Source: Curtobacterium sp. VKM Ac-1393 (lineage in GTDB: Bacteria > Actinomycetota > Actinomycetes > Actinomycetales > Microbacteriaceae). Taken from it: 64,000 nt of DNA. A program made the translations under genes and the position numbers. Each line of letters opens with the position of its first letter. The first letter of the stretch is position 1. The stretch is from positions 496,001 to 560,000 of the forward strand of contig NZ_JADKRW010000002.1 in the NCBI RefSeq assembly GCF_015350995.1. Direction: 5' to 3'. The notes beneath the pieces are model-generated. The model searched no databases. It was not told the DNA's origin and saw nothing but the letters and a program-made list of their open reading frames with translations. Shown piece after piece: positions 55,718 to 64,000 of this stretch.

Positions 55718-57240
55718 GCGACGACGAGCTGTACGACCAGAACGACGAGCACGAGCAGTACGACGAGGACGGCATCCGGATCCCGGTGGGCCCGTCCGGC
55801 GACGCTCCCGCCGACGCGGTGCCCTACGGCGGTGACGACGACGAGGTCAAGCGGGTCGAGGCCGCCCTGTACGCCCGGATCGGCGAGCAGTCGCCCGAGC
55901 ACCGGCTGACCGCGACCCGTCGCGCCGTCGAGCTCCTCGGCGACCCGCACCTGGCGTACCCGGTGATCCACATCACGGGCACGAACGGCAAGACGTCCAC
56001 CGCCCGCACGACCGAGAGCATCATCCGTGCCCACGGACTGCGCACCGGGATGATGACGAGCCCGCACCTGGTGTCGATCCGGGAGCGCATCGTGATCGAC
56101 GGCGCCCCGATCGAGGCGGACCGGTTCACCTCGAACTGGGACGACATCGCTCCCGTCCTCGAACTGACCGACAAGGAGCTCACCGACAAGGGCGAGCTCC
56201 CGCTCACCTTCTTCGAGGCGCTGACCGTCCTGGCCCTGGCGTGCTTCGCCGAGGCACCGGTCGACGTCGCCGTGATCGAGGTCGGCATGGGCGGCGAGTG
56301 GGACTCCACCAACGTCGTGCAGAGCCAGGTCGCGGTGTTCACCCCGATCGCCATCGACCACGCGAAGCAGCTCGGCGCCACGGTGGCCGAGATCGCCCGC
56401 ACCAAGTCCGGGATCATCAAGCCGTCGTCGGCCGTGGTGTCGAGCGAGCAGGTCCCCGAGGCGCTCGTCGAACTCGAGCGTGCCGCCGAGCTCACCGAGT
56501 CCACCCTGGCCGTCGAGGGCATGGGCCCCTTCGAGCCGGTCACTGACCGTCGCGGAGCGGCGGGCAGTCCGAGCTTGCAGGGAGGGTTCTCGGTCGTCGA
56601 CGTGACGCCGGCCGTGGGCGGACAGCTCATCACCGTGCAGGGGATCGCCGGCCGCTACGACGACCTGTTCCTGCCGCTGTTCGGGCGGCACCAGGCGCAC
56701 AACGCCGCCGTCGCGATCGCCGCCGTCGAGTCGTTCCTCGGCCGGGGCAGCCAGGCGCTCGACGAGGACGTCCTGTCCGAGGGGCTCGCGGGCGCCACCA
56801 GCCCCGGCCGCCTGCAGCCGATCGCCACCGAGCCGACCGTCGTGGTCGACGCGGCGCACAACCCGCACGGCGCCAAGGCGCTGGCCGAGGCACTGCCGGT
56901 GGCGTTCCCGTCCGAGCACGTCGTCGGCGTCGTCGGGATCCTCGGTGACAAGGACGCCCGCGGGTTCGTCCGCGCACTCAAGGACACCGTTGAGACCTTC
57001 GTCGTGACGCAGCCGCCGGGGGAGCGTGCGCTCGACGCGGATGCCTTCGCGAAGGTCGTCGTGGACGAGGTCGGCGCGGACCGCGTCGTCGTCGAGCCGT
57101 CGCTCGCCGCCGCGCTGCAGCAGGCGCGCGACCTGGCGGACGAGGCGGACGCCGAGGACGCCCTCGTGCTCGTCGCGGGCTCCATCGTGATGGTAGGCGC
57201 GGTCATGGACCTGGTCCACCGGGAAGGCGAGACGAAGTGA
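55714..57240 (+). CDS. folC: Folylpolyglutamate synthase/dihydrofolate synthase
   Basis: 508 residues; P-loop GTNGKTST at residues 89-96, [12 protein letters not shown] (folate site), [12 protein letters not shown] and [11 protein letters not shown] are Mur-ligase-type FolC motifs. It adds glutamate to dihydropteroate or folates in the cytosol. The first 45 residues are acidic and low complexity, and an extra loop ([13 protein letters not shown]) lies mid-protein. Overlaps IleRS and the DUF4233 gene by 4 bases each. Confidence 0.94.
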   Translation: MSDDELYDQNDEHEQYDEDGIRIPVGPSGDAPADAVPYGGDDDEVKRVEAALYARIGEQSPEHRLTATRRAVELLGDPHLAYPVIHITGTNGKTSTARTTESIIRAHGLRTGMMTSPHLVSIRERIVIDGAPIEADRFTSNWDDIAPVLELTDKELTDKGELPLTFFEALTVLALACFAEAPVDVAVIEVGMGGEWDSTNVVQSQVAVFTPIAIDHAKQLGATVAEIARTKSGIIKPSSAVVSSEQVPEALVELERAAELTESTLAVEGMGPFEPVTDRRGAAGSPSLQGGFSVVDVTPAVGGQLITVQGIAGRYDDLFLPLFGRHQAHNAAVAIAAVESFLGRGSQALDEDVLSEGLAGATSPGRLQPIATEPTVVVDAAHNPHGAKALAEALPVAFPSEHVVGVVGILGDKDARGFVRALKDTVETFVVTQPPGERALDADAFAKVVVDEVGADRVVVEPSLAAALQQARDLADEADAEDALVLVAGSIVMVGAVMDLVHREGETK

Positions 57241-57653
57241 CGAACGCACCACGTGCCTCCAGGCCGGGGCGTGCGCCGCGCACCCGCACGCCGCGACGCG
57301 ACCGCGGGGCGCAGGAGAGCCTGCTGTCGATCGCGCTCGTGCTCGAGGCGATCATGTTCTTCTTCCCGATGCTCGTCGCCTTCGGCAAGGGGACCCTGCC
57401 GCCCGCCGTGGCGTTCGGCGGCGGCATCGGCGCGATGGTCGTGCTGGCGCTGGCCTCACGCCTGACCGGCAACCGGGCCGGTGTATGGTTCGGGTGGCTG
57501 CTGCAGGCGGCCATCCTCGCCACCGGGTTCATCGAACCGTTCATGTTCGCGGTCGCCGTGGTGTTCTTGGCACTGTGGGTCTTCTGCTTCGTCAAGGGCG
57601 GTCAGCTCGACCGTCAGAACGCCGCGCGCCGGGCCGCCATGGGCGAGGACTGA
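57237..57653 (+). CDS. DUF4233 membrane protein
   Basis: 138 residues; Arg/Pro-rich first 28 residues, then four expected helices (SIALVLEAIMFFFPMLVAFG, VAFGGGIGAMVVLALA, WFGWLLQAAILATGF, FMFAVAVVFLALWVFCFVKG). DUF4233 genes usually follow folC in actinobacteria; the function is unknown. GTG start overlaps folC (GTGA). Confidence 0.85.
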   Translation: MTNAPRASRPGRAPRTRTPRRDRGAQESLLSIALVLEAIMFFFPMLVAFGKGTLPPAVAFGGGIGAMVVLALASRLTGNRAGVWFGWLLQAAILATGFIEPFMFAVAVVFLALWVFCFVKGGQLDRQNAARRAAMGED

Positions 57654-57694
57654 CCATCCCCCTTTCGACCCTGCGAACACACTAGGAGTACTGC

Positions 57695-58114
57695 GTGTCC
57701 GACCTCGAAGAGACCCTCGTCCTCGTCAAGCCCGACGGCGTGGCCCGCCAGCTCACCGGTGAGATCCTCCGCCGCATCGAGTCGAAGGGCTACGAGATCG
57801 TCGACCTGAAGATGCTCACCGCGCCGCGCGACCTGCTGGACGCGCACTACGAGGAGCACCAGGGCAAGCCGTTCTTCGAGCCGCTCGTCGAGTTCATGCA
57901 GTCCGGCCCGGTCGTCGCCGTGCGCGTCGCCGGCAACGGCGTCATCGCCGGTTTCCGGTCGCTCGCGGGCACCACCGACCCGACCAGCGCCGCGCCCGGC
58001 ACCATCCGGGGCGACCTCGGCCGCGACTGGGGCCTCAAGGTGCAGCAGAACCTGGTGCACGGATCCGACAGCACCGAATCGTCGGCGCGCGAGCTCGCGC
58101 TCTGGTTCGCCTGA
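57695..58114 (+). CDS. ndk: Nucleoside diphosphate kinase
   Basis: 139 residues; LVLVKPDGVARQL, GTTDPTSAAPGTIRGDLG and the phospho-His in NLVHGSDS near residue 119. It balances NTP pools by a ping-pong transfer. GTG start with AGGAG 6 bases upstream. Fourth in the ileS-folC-DUF4233-ndk line. Confidence 0.96.
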   Translation: MSDLEETLVLVKPDGVARQLTGEILRRIESKGYEIVDLKMLTAPRDLLDAHYEEHQGKPFFEPLVEFMQSGPVVAVRVAGNGVIAGFRSLAGTTDPTSAAPGTIRGDLGRDWGLKVQQNLVHGSDSTESSARELALWFA

Positions 58115-58133
58115 GACGCCGGAGGAACGACTC

Positions 58134-58982
58134 GTGACGAACAACGACCGTCCGACCAAGAACGAGCGTCGCGCCCACGCGCGTGACCTGGCCCGCGAGC
58201 GTGCCGCGGCCGAGAAGGCCCGCAAGCGCCGCAACAAGTGGTTCCTGCAGGGCGGTATCGGCCTCGGGATCATCGCCGTCGCGGCGATCATCGCCATCGT
58301 CGTGGTGAACGTGAACAACGCCCCCGCCGTCTCCGCAGCCGGGCCGAAGAACATGGCCACCGGCGCGATCCAGTTCACCGCGAAGGGCGGCGAGGTCACC
58401 CCGGTCACCACGCCGGCCGTCGCGGCGACGGGGACTCCGTCCGCGGTCCCGACGTCGAACTCCGGCGGCGCCGTCGCGGTGACCGAGTACGTGGACTGGG
58501 CCTGCCCGGTCTGCAAGCAGTTCGAGGCCGCCTACGCGGACCAGATCCTGGCGAAGGTGAAGTCCGGTGACGCCACACTGGCGATCCAGCCGGTGTCGAT
58601 CCTCGACCGCAGCTACCAGAACTCGCGCTACGCCAGCCGTGCCGCGAACGCCGCGATGTGCGTCGCGAACTACGCCCCGGACAAGTTCCTCGACGTGCAG
58701 ACGCAGTTCTTCGACAACCAGCCGACCGAGGGCACGAAGGGCCTGACGAACGCCGAGATCGCGAAGCTCGTGAAGGCCGGCGGTGCGACCGGATCGAACG
58801 TGTCCGAGTGCCTGTCGTCCGAGCAGTTCAAGGGCTGGGTGACCAAGTCGACGAGCGCCGTCTCGGCGAACCCGGCGCTGCAGGGCACGAACGGCTTCGG
58901 GACGCCGACGGTGGTCGTCGACGGCAAGCGCCTCGACGACCTCAGCACGGTCATCACCGCGATCGACGCCGCGGCGAAGTAG
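58134..58982 (+). CDS. Membrane-anchored DsbA-like thioredoxin-fold protein
   Basis: 282 residues: charged cytoplasmic N-terminus, one membrane helix (near 38-57, IGLGIIAVAAIIAIVVVNV), then an extracytoplasmic DsbA-type domain with CPVC in YVDWACPVCKQFE and the cis-Pro loop FGTPTVVVDGK. It should oxidise or isomerise disulfides in exported proteins. It lies 19 bases after ndk and ends at a terminator shared with a homologous convergent gene. Confidence 0.9.
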   Translation: MTNNDRPTKNERRAHARDLARERAAAEKARKRRNKWFLQGGIGLGIIAVAAIIAIVVVNVNNAPAVSAAGPKNMATGAIQFTAKGGEVTPVTTPAVAATGTPSAVPTSNSGGAVAVTEYVDWACPVCKQFEAAYADQILAKVKSGDATLAIQPVSILDRSYQNSRYASRAANAAMCVANYAPDKFLDVQTQFFDNQPTEGTKGLTNAEIAKLVKAGGATGSNVSECLSSEQFKGWVTKSTSAVSANPALQGTNGFGTPTVVVDGKRLDDLSTVITAIDAAAK

Positions 58983-58998
58983 CACCACCCGCACGAGC

Positions 58999-59034
58999 GA
59001 AGGCCCCCGCTTCCATCCGGAAGCGGGGGCCTTC
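58999..59034. terminator. Bidirectional terminator between the two DsbA-like genes
   Basis: GAAGGCCCCCGCTTCC pairs perfectly with GGAAGCGGGGGCCTTC around ATCC, followed by GTCGTT. Confidence 0.85.
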
Positions 59035-59054
59035 GTCGTTGCGCTGCCGGGTAC

Positions 59055-59906
59055 CTACGCGGCGCCACCGTTCTGCTCGACGAAGGACGCGAAGGCGTCC
59101 GTGTCGGTCAGGGAGCCGGTGAACTGCTTGCCGTTCACGATGATCGTCGGGGTGCTCGTGACCTTGTCGAGCGACGAGTTCGGGATCGCGTCGTTCAGGA
59201 CCCGGTTGGTGGCATCGGCGACCCAGCCGGCGAAGTCCTGCCCGGTGATGCACGAGGCGACCTTGCTGTTCGTCGCGCCGGCGTCCTTCGCCAGCGACGC
59301 GAGCTTGTCGTTCGTCAGACCTCGGGTGCTCTCCGACGGCTGGTTCTCGTAGAGCGAGGTGTTGTATGCCAGGAACGCGTCCGGGTCGTGGTCCGCGACA
59401 CACGCGGCCGCAGCGGCAGAGCGCGTGGAGTACTTCGAGCCGAGCGACACGCGGTCGAGCAGGTTGAACGGGTGCAGTTCGAGCGTCGCCGAGCCGTTCT
59501 TCACCCACTGCTCGATCTGGTCCATCTGAGCCGTCTCGAACTGGTTGCAGTACGGGCACATGTAGTCCGAGTACACGGTGATGTTCGCCACCGAGTCGTC
59601 CTGCTCGGTCGCCGTCGGGGTTCCTCCGGCAGGGGTGGCCTTCGTCGCGACGGGCACGATCTTCCCGCCCTCGCCGGTGAGCAGGATGCCGTCGCTCGCC
59701 ATGTTCCGCGGACCGGGACCGGCGGGTTGCACCGAGTTCGCGATCACCAGGACGACCACGGCGACGACGGCCAGGCTGCCGACGATGATGCCGCTGATGC
59801 CCAGCGTCCTGTTGCGGCGTCGACGTGCCTGCTCCTTCACCCGGGCTTCGCGGGCGCGCTCTCGGGCGGCGTCGCGGCGGACCTTCTTGCTCTCGTTGTC
59901 GCTCAT
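59055..59906 (-). CDS. Membrane-anchored DsbA-like thioredoxin-fold protein
   Basis: 283 residues from MSDNESKK. Basic N-terminus, one membrane helix (ISGIIVGSLAVVAVVVLVIA), DsbA-type domain with CPYC in YSDYMCPYCNQFE and STPTIIVNGK. Clearly paralogous to the converging gene, with a shared NMA-x-GI-x-FT/LTG segment after the helix. With the VKOR gene on the same strand 120 bases upstream, it likely forms the disulfide-forming pair VKOR-DsbA. Confidence 0.9.
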   Translation of the reverse strand: MSDNESKKVRRDAARERAREARVKEQARRRRNRTLGISGIIVGSLAVVAVVVLVIANSVQPAGPGPRNMASDGILLTGEGGKIVPVATKATPAGGTPTATEQDDSVANITVYSDYMCPYCNQFETAQMDQIEQWVKNGSATLELHPFNLLDRVSLGSKYSTRSAAAAACVADHDPDAFLAYNTSLYENQPSESTRGLTNDKLASLAKDAGATNSKVASCITGQDFAGWVADATNRVLNDAIPNSSLDKVTSTPTIIVNGKQFTGSLTDTDAFASFVEQNGGAA

Positions 59907-60028
59907 CGTCACCGAGCGTAGGTGCTGGCCTCGGACACCTCGGGCGTCCTGGCTGGGAAGCCCCCAGGAATTCGGTGACGTGTCATCGAAGCGTCATCGG
60001 CGCCGCATCGAGAACGTGCAGCGTCGGA

Positions 60029-60631
60029 TCAGAAGACCGTCAGGATGGTCGGGAACTTGATGATGATCGTCACGATGATGAACAGGTAGTTCGCCAGCGG
60101 GAACGCCCAGCAGAAGGGGAGCAGCGTCCGGCCGAGCCGCTGGGTGCGGGCGCCGAAGCGGCCCTGTGCGGCGTTCCAGATGGTGAACACCCAGAACATC
60201 GGGATGGTCATCGACCACACGAGCATGCACCAGGGGCAGAGTGCGCCGATGAACCACACGGTCTGCGTGAAGAGCCAGGTCACGAACACCCAGGCCAGGA
60301 ACACGCCAGCGTTGAACGCGATCCAGAACCAGCGCGAACCGTTCCGGAACCCCGCGAGCATCAGCACCGCGACGGCGATCGGCGCGACGAAGCCCATCAC
60401 GCCGAGCAGCGGGTTCGGGAACCCGAACAGGTGCCCCTGCCAGCTCGCCATCACGTCCGAGCAGCTGATGAACGGGTTCACGTCGCACGACAGAACGGTG
60501 TCGGGGTCGGCGTACTTCTTGAACTCGTCGAGGACCAGGGAGAACGACCCGTACAGGCCGACGAGCCCGGTGATCAGGAGGAAGACGGCCATCGCGACCG
60601 GACGGCGGGGGGCAGGCGCTGACGTGCTCAC
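60029..60631 (-). CDS. Vitamin K epoxide reductase (VKOR) family protein
   Basis: 200 residues, four to five helices. Cys pairs in LSCDVNPFISCSDVM (loop) and LCPWCMLVW (CxxC active site) match bacterial VKOR, which replaces DsbB in actinobacteria and passes electrons from DsbA to menaquinone. The GTG start gives VSTSAPAPRRPVAMAVFLL. Directly upstream of a DsbA-like gene on the same strand. Confidence 0.92.
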   Translation of the reverse strand: MSTSAPAPRRPVAMAVFLLITGLVGLYGSFSLVLDEFKKYADPDTVLSCDVNPFISCSDVMASWQGHLFGFPNPLLGVMGFVAPIAVAVLMLAGFRNGSRWFWIAFNAGVFLAWVFVTWLFTQTVWFIGALCPWCMLVWSMTIPMFWVFTIWNAAQGRFGARTQRLGRTLLPFCWAFPLANYLFIIVTIIIKFPTILTVF

Positions 60632-60980
60632 GCCGTCATCATCGCACGCGGGTTCCGTCCCTTTCCGGGAGCGGCGTGCGATACTGGCCGGAGGTCGTGC
60701 GGGGAACCGCGGACCGAAGAGAGCTTTCCGGGCGGTGCCCCACGGGGCAGTGCCCGGACGATCAGGTGCGGTGAGAGCGCACCGTGGTCGGGACAGCGTC
60801 ACTCCGACGCCGAGCCGACCCGGGCCGGGTGCCCGGACCGGAACGGCCGCGGACGCAACGAGAAGTTGACGCAGACCGGTCACGAAGACAGCGAGTGCGG
60901 GGCGTCGACGCCACCGCCACAACCAGAGAATTCCCGCCGCCCGACAAGGGTGCGAGTGGGGCCGAGGAGTGCGCCAGTCC
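60632..60980 (+). promoter_or_regulatory. Long leader region of the RNase E/G gene
   Basis: 349 bases without a supported gene. It must hold the divergent VKOR and rne promoters; GATACT near 60684 is a possible -10 for rne. Small hairpins are seen: GCCCC/GGGGC at 60738-60749 and GGTGCG/CGCACC at 60766-60784. Leader feedback control of RNase E is known in E. coli; here it is only a possibility. Confidence 0.4.
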
Positions 60981-63842
60981 ATGGTGGAGCAGAACAACGA
61001 CAACACGACCAACGACGAGAACGCCCCGAAGCGTCGGACCCGCCTTTTCGGCGGTCGCCGCGCCCGGTCGTCCGGCCAACAGGGCCAGGGCGGTGCCGTG
61101 CAGGTGCCTGCCGTCGACGAGACCCTCGCGCTGACGGAAGGGGCACCGGCCGAGACGGTCTCCGTCGCGGTCGAGGCCGTCCCCGCGCAGAGCGCCGAGC
61201 CGGACGACGTGAGCACGCTGACCGGCGACCTGGCGGTGGTCACGGCCGAGCCGACCGAAACCGCCGTCGACGTGGCGGAGGCGAGTGGCGCCTCCCGTCC
61301 GACCGAGACCGAGCCGACGACCGAGGCGAGCGAACCCGCTGCCCCGGCCGAGCCGTTCGTCCCGAAGGCGACGAGCACGCTCAGCCTGATCTTCCACGCC
61401 CCCGTCCTGCCGGAGCTGCCGCGCCGCGCCGCGCGGTACGAGCGTGACGAGGACGAGCGTGACGACCGCTACGACCGATCCGAACGCTCCGAGCGCGAGG
61501 ACCGGTTCGACCGCGACGACCGGTACGACACCGACGACCGCGACGAGCAGGGCGGATCCCGCCGGCGCTCGCGTCGTCGGGGGAGCAGCGCCGACCGCGA
61601 AGCCCGTGCGCCGCGCGAACCGCGCGACCACCAGGAGCCCCGCCGCCGCGAGCCCGAGCTCATCACCGAGCCGCAGCGCATCAAGGGCTCGACCCGGCTC
61701 GAGGCGAAGAAGCAGCGTCGCCGCGACGGCCGTGACGCCGGACGTCGCCGCCAGGTCGTGAGCGAGGACGAGTTCCTCGCTCGCCGCGAGAGCGTCGACC
61801 GCCAGATGATCGTCCGCTCCAGCTCGTCGACCATCGAGATCGGCGTGCTCGAGGACGGCATCCTCGCCGAGCACTACATCACCAAGTCCGAGAACGTGTC
61901 GCTCATCGGCAACGTCTACCTCGGCAAGGTGCAGAACGTCCTGCCCTCGATGGAGGCCGCCTTCGTCGACATCGGTCGCGGCCGCAACGCCGTGCTCTAC
62001 GCCGGCGAGGTCGACTGGAACTCGGTCGACACCAGCCACGGCCGTCGCATCGAGGCCGCGCTCAAGCCGGGCGACAAGGTGCTGGTGCAGGTCACGAAGG
62101 ACCCCGTCGGCCACAAGGGCGCCCGCCTTACCAGCCAGGTCTCGCTGCCCGGCCGCTACCTCGTGTACGTGCCGAACGGCTCGATGAACGGGATCTCGCG
62201 CAAGCTGCCCGACACCGAGCGCGCGCGCCTCAAGAAGATCCTGAAAGAGGTCCTGCCGGAGCACGCGGGCGTCATCGTGCGCACCGCGGCCGAGGGAGCG
62301 ACCGAGGAGCAGCTCACCCGCGACGTGCAGCGCCTGACCAGCCAGTGGGAGGCCATCCAGAAGAAGGTCGCCGGTGGCCAGGCCCCGGTGATGCTGCACT
62401 CGGAGCCCGACCTGCTCGTCAAGATCGTGCGCGACGTCTTCAACGAGGACTTCACCAAGCTCATCATCGACGGCGAGGCCGCCGGCGGCACCATCGACGA
62501 GTACCTGTCGGCCGTCGCCCCCGACCTGAAGGACCGCGTCGTGCGGTACGAGGGCCCGGACTCCTTCGAGGAGTACCGCCTGAACGAGCAGATCGACAAG
62601 GCGCTCGACCGCAAGGTCTGGCTGCCCTCCGGCGGCTCGCTCGTCATCGACCGCACCGAGGCCATGACGGTCGTCGACGTCAACACCGGCAAGTTCGTCG
62701 GCTCCGGGGGCAACCTCGAGGAGACCGTCACGAAGAACAACCTCGAGGCCGCCGAGGAACTGGTCCGCCAGCTCCGCCTGCGCGACATCGGCGGCATCAT
62801 CGTCGTCGACTTCATCGACATGGTGCTCGAGGAGAACCGCGACCTCGTGCTCCGTCGCCTGATCGAGTGCCTGAGCCGTGACCGCACGAAGCACCAGGTC
62901 GCCGAGGTCACCTCGCTCGGCCTCGTGCAGATGACCCGCAAGAAGATCGGTGTCGGCCTGCGCGAGTCGCTCGACGAGGTCAACGCGAAGGTCAACGACA
63001 ACAACGCCGACCCGGGCCCGAGCAAGGGGCGTCGCAAGGCCCGGAGCGGTGCTGGCGGCAACGGTGGGAACGGCAACGGCGGCAACGGCGGCAACGGGCA
63101 CGGCAACGGCGGGGGCAACTCCGGCGGTGGCTCGGGTTCCGGCTCGTCGAACGGGCAGTCGACCTCGGCGCACCAGATCACCGACGACGTGAAGAACGCG
63201 CTGTCGCGGATCGCCGCCTCGACGATCCCGCACGACGACTCGCCCGCATCGCCGACCTCGGTCGAGGCTCCCGCTTCGGCCGACGTCCCCGTGGCGACCT
63301 CCGCGTCCGACGACTCCGGTGCGGGCGAACAGCCCACCGGGTCGAAGCGCCGCCGCCGTGGCGGCCGTGGTGGACGGGGCGGTGAGCAGCCGAACGCTGC
63401 CGCGACCGAGGCCACCGAGTCGTCACCCGTCGCGGTCGAGCCTGAGGTCGCTGTCGAGCCGAAGCAGGCCGAGCCGAAGCACGACGAGCCGAAGCAGGCT
63501 GCGCCGAAGCAGGCGCTCACCGAGGCGCCTGCCGCCGAACCGAAGGCCAAGGCCCCGGCGCGCCGCCGCGTCAGCTCGAGCGCGACGGTGACCCCGACCG
63601 AGAGCTCGGTCGCGATCCTGGACATCCCGATCACCGCAGCCCCGAAGCGCGAGCCCCGCCAGGTCGCCCCGGACGCCGAGTCGTTGTTGGACTCCGTGCT
63701 CCAGGCGCTGCCGGAGCCCAAGCAGCCGGGTCAGGGTCGTTCGCGGTCCCGCCGGGTGTCGTCGCCGAGCATCAGTGCCCCGGCCACGCCCGAGGGTGCG
63801 TCCGGCGAGGACACCGACGACTCCGTGATCCTGGGGAACTGA
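60981..63842 (+). CDS. rne: Ribonuclease E/G
   Basis: 953 residues. An Arg/Glu/Asp-rich N-terminal region (about 1-240, with repeated ERDDRYD-like charge runs) precedes the S1 domain (NVYLGKVQNVLPSMEAAFVDIGRGRNAVLYAGEV) and the catalytic core with VDVNTGKFVG and the metal-binding DIGGIIVVDFIDM. The C-terminal 270 residues are Gly/Asn- then Pro/Glu/Lys-rich and disordered, likely binding RNA or partners. No CPxC zinc link is seen. A family A half-repeat encodes GASRPTE near residue 103. ATG at 60981 was preferred to a GTG 12 bases earlier, which abuts GAGGA. Confidence 0.93.
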   Translation: MVEQNNDNTTNDENAPKRRTRLFGGRRARSSGQQGQGGAVQVPAVDETLALTEGAPAETVSVAVEAVPAQSAEPDDVSTLTGDLAVVTAEPTETAVDVAEASGASRPTETEPTTEASEPAAPAEPFVPKATSTLSLIFHAPVLPELPRRAARYERDEDERDDRYDRSERSEREDRFDRDDRYDTDDRDEQGGSRRRSRRRGSSADREARAPREPRDHQEPRRREPELITEPQRIKGSTRLEAKKQRRRDGRDAGRRRQVVSEDEFLARRESVDRQMIVRSSSSTIEIGVLEDGILAEHYITKSENVSLIGNVYLGKVQNVLPSMEAAFVDIGRGRNAVLYAGEVDWNSVDTSHGRRIEAALKPGDKVLVQVTKDPVGHKGARLTSQVSLPGRYLVYVPNGSMNGISRKLPDTERARLKKILKEVLPEHAGVIVRTAAEGATEEQLTRDVQRLTSQWEAIQKKVAGGQAPVMLHSEPDLLVKIVRDVFNEDFTKLIIDGEAAGGTIDEYLSAVAPDLKDRVVRYEGPDSFEEYRLNEQIDKALDRKVWLPSGGSLVIDRTEAMTVVDVNTGKFVGSGGNLEETVTKNNLEAAEELVRQLRLRDIGGIIVVDFIDMVLEENRDLVLRRLIECLSRDRTKHQVAEVTSLGLVQMTRKKIGVGLRESLDEVNAKVNDNNADPGPSKGRRKARSGAGGNGGNGNGGNGGNGHGNGGGNSGGGSGSGSSNGQSTSAHQITDDVKNALSRIAASTIPHDDSPASPTSVEAPASADVPVATSASDDSGAGEQPTGSKRRRRGGRGGRGGEQPNAAATEATESSPVAVEPEVAVEPKQAEPKHDEPKQAAPKQALTEAPAAEPKAKAPARRRVSSSATVTPTESSVAILDIPITAAPKREPRQVAPDAESLLDSVLQALPEPKQPGQGRSRSRRVSSPSISAPATPEGASGEDTDDSVILGN

Positions 63843-63844
63843 GC

Positions 63845-64000
63845 GTGACGAACCCGGGTGACCCGCAGCGGGATCGTGGGTACTACGGTGCGGGCTGGCA
63901 ACAGCCCGCACCGCCCGGGTCCGGGGGAGCCAGCGGTCCCGTGCCGCCGTACGGCGCGCACCCCGGTGGACAGTCAGATGGGCAGCCTGGTGGGCACCTT
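63845..64000 (+). CDS. Start of a Pro/Gly-rich protein (partial)
   Basis: GTG two bases after the rne stop opens a frame (TNPGDPQRDRGYYGAGWQQP...) that stays open to the window end. The Pro/Gly/Gln-rich start is typical of actinobacterial membrane proteins with a disordered cytoplasmic N-terminus. Nothing more can be said from 52 codons. Confidence 0.5.
   Translation, partial: MTNPGDPQRDRGYYGAGWQQPAPPGSGGASGPVPPYGAHPGGQSDGQPGGHL

Overview
The window is high-GC actinobacterial DNA. Gene content and order (tig-clpP1-clpP2 near clpX, ileS behind a T-box, folC-DUF4233-ndk, VKOR with DsbA-like proteins, a Clp-type and RNase E core set) fit a Microbacteriaceae member, most likely Curtobacterium or a close plant- or soil-associated relative. 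The genus is an inference from remembered protein resemblance, not from a search.

Layout. 1-3733: end of a cupin regulator, RpiB, an Fpg/Nei-type glycosylase, then a PaiB-like protein and a YtcJ-like amidohydrolase on the minus strand. 3891-12432: a seven-gene, tightly overlapping peptide operon (lipoprotein, M14 carboxypeptidase, two permeases, a serine hydrolase, a GbsR/MarR-type regulator, a double ATPase). 12448-16968: a membrane protein, a frameshifted AraC-type gene, a two-component pair and a RhtA-like exporter. 16979-17564: two small unknown genes, each behind a sequence that matches the actinobacterial SOS (LexA) box.

17659-27387 holds the most interesting system: a LacI regulator, a sugar ABC importer (lipoprotein plus two permeases, no ATPase), a GH5-type glycosidase, a GH38 alpha-mannosidase and a secreted EndoH-like GH18 endoglycosidase. 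Together they read as a locus for harvesting high-mannose N-glycans from glycoproteins: cut outside, import, trim inside. A perfect 14-bp palindrome in the lacI/importer intergenic region is the probable operator.

27540-30088 contains small genes, a remnant of a toxin-like gene, a G5-domain surface protein, tRNA-Gly and tRNA-Pro. 30141-35893 is the protein-quality-control block (trigger factor, ClpP1, ClpP2, ClpX), interrupted by a convergent copper-type pair (YcnI, CopC-like). 36091-44643 has an M3 oligopeptidase, a TetR/hydrolase divergent pair, ValRS and an MFS transporter. 44781-50578 is a second dipeptide-type ABC operon with a divergent TetR gene. 50579-51186 is a 194-bp tandem-repeat tract. 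51187-63842 is mostly housekeeping: a CDF transporter, a T-box with IleRS, FolC, DUF4233, Ndk, two DsbA-like proteins, VKOR and RNase E, followed by the start of a Pro/Gly-rich protein.

Two families of short dispersed palindromes recur across the window, some acting as terminators and some lying inside genes: family A (core GACGGGAGGC...GCCTCCCGTC) and family B (core CCTCGCACCGTGCGAGG). I saw no prophage, insertion sequence, integrase, rRNA or CRISPR array.
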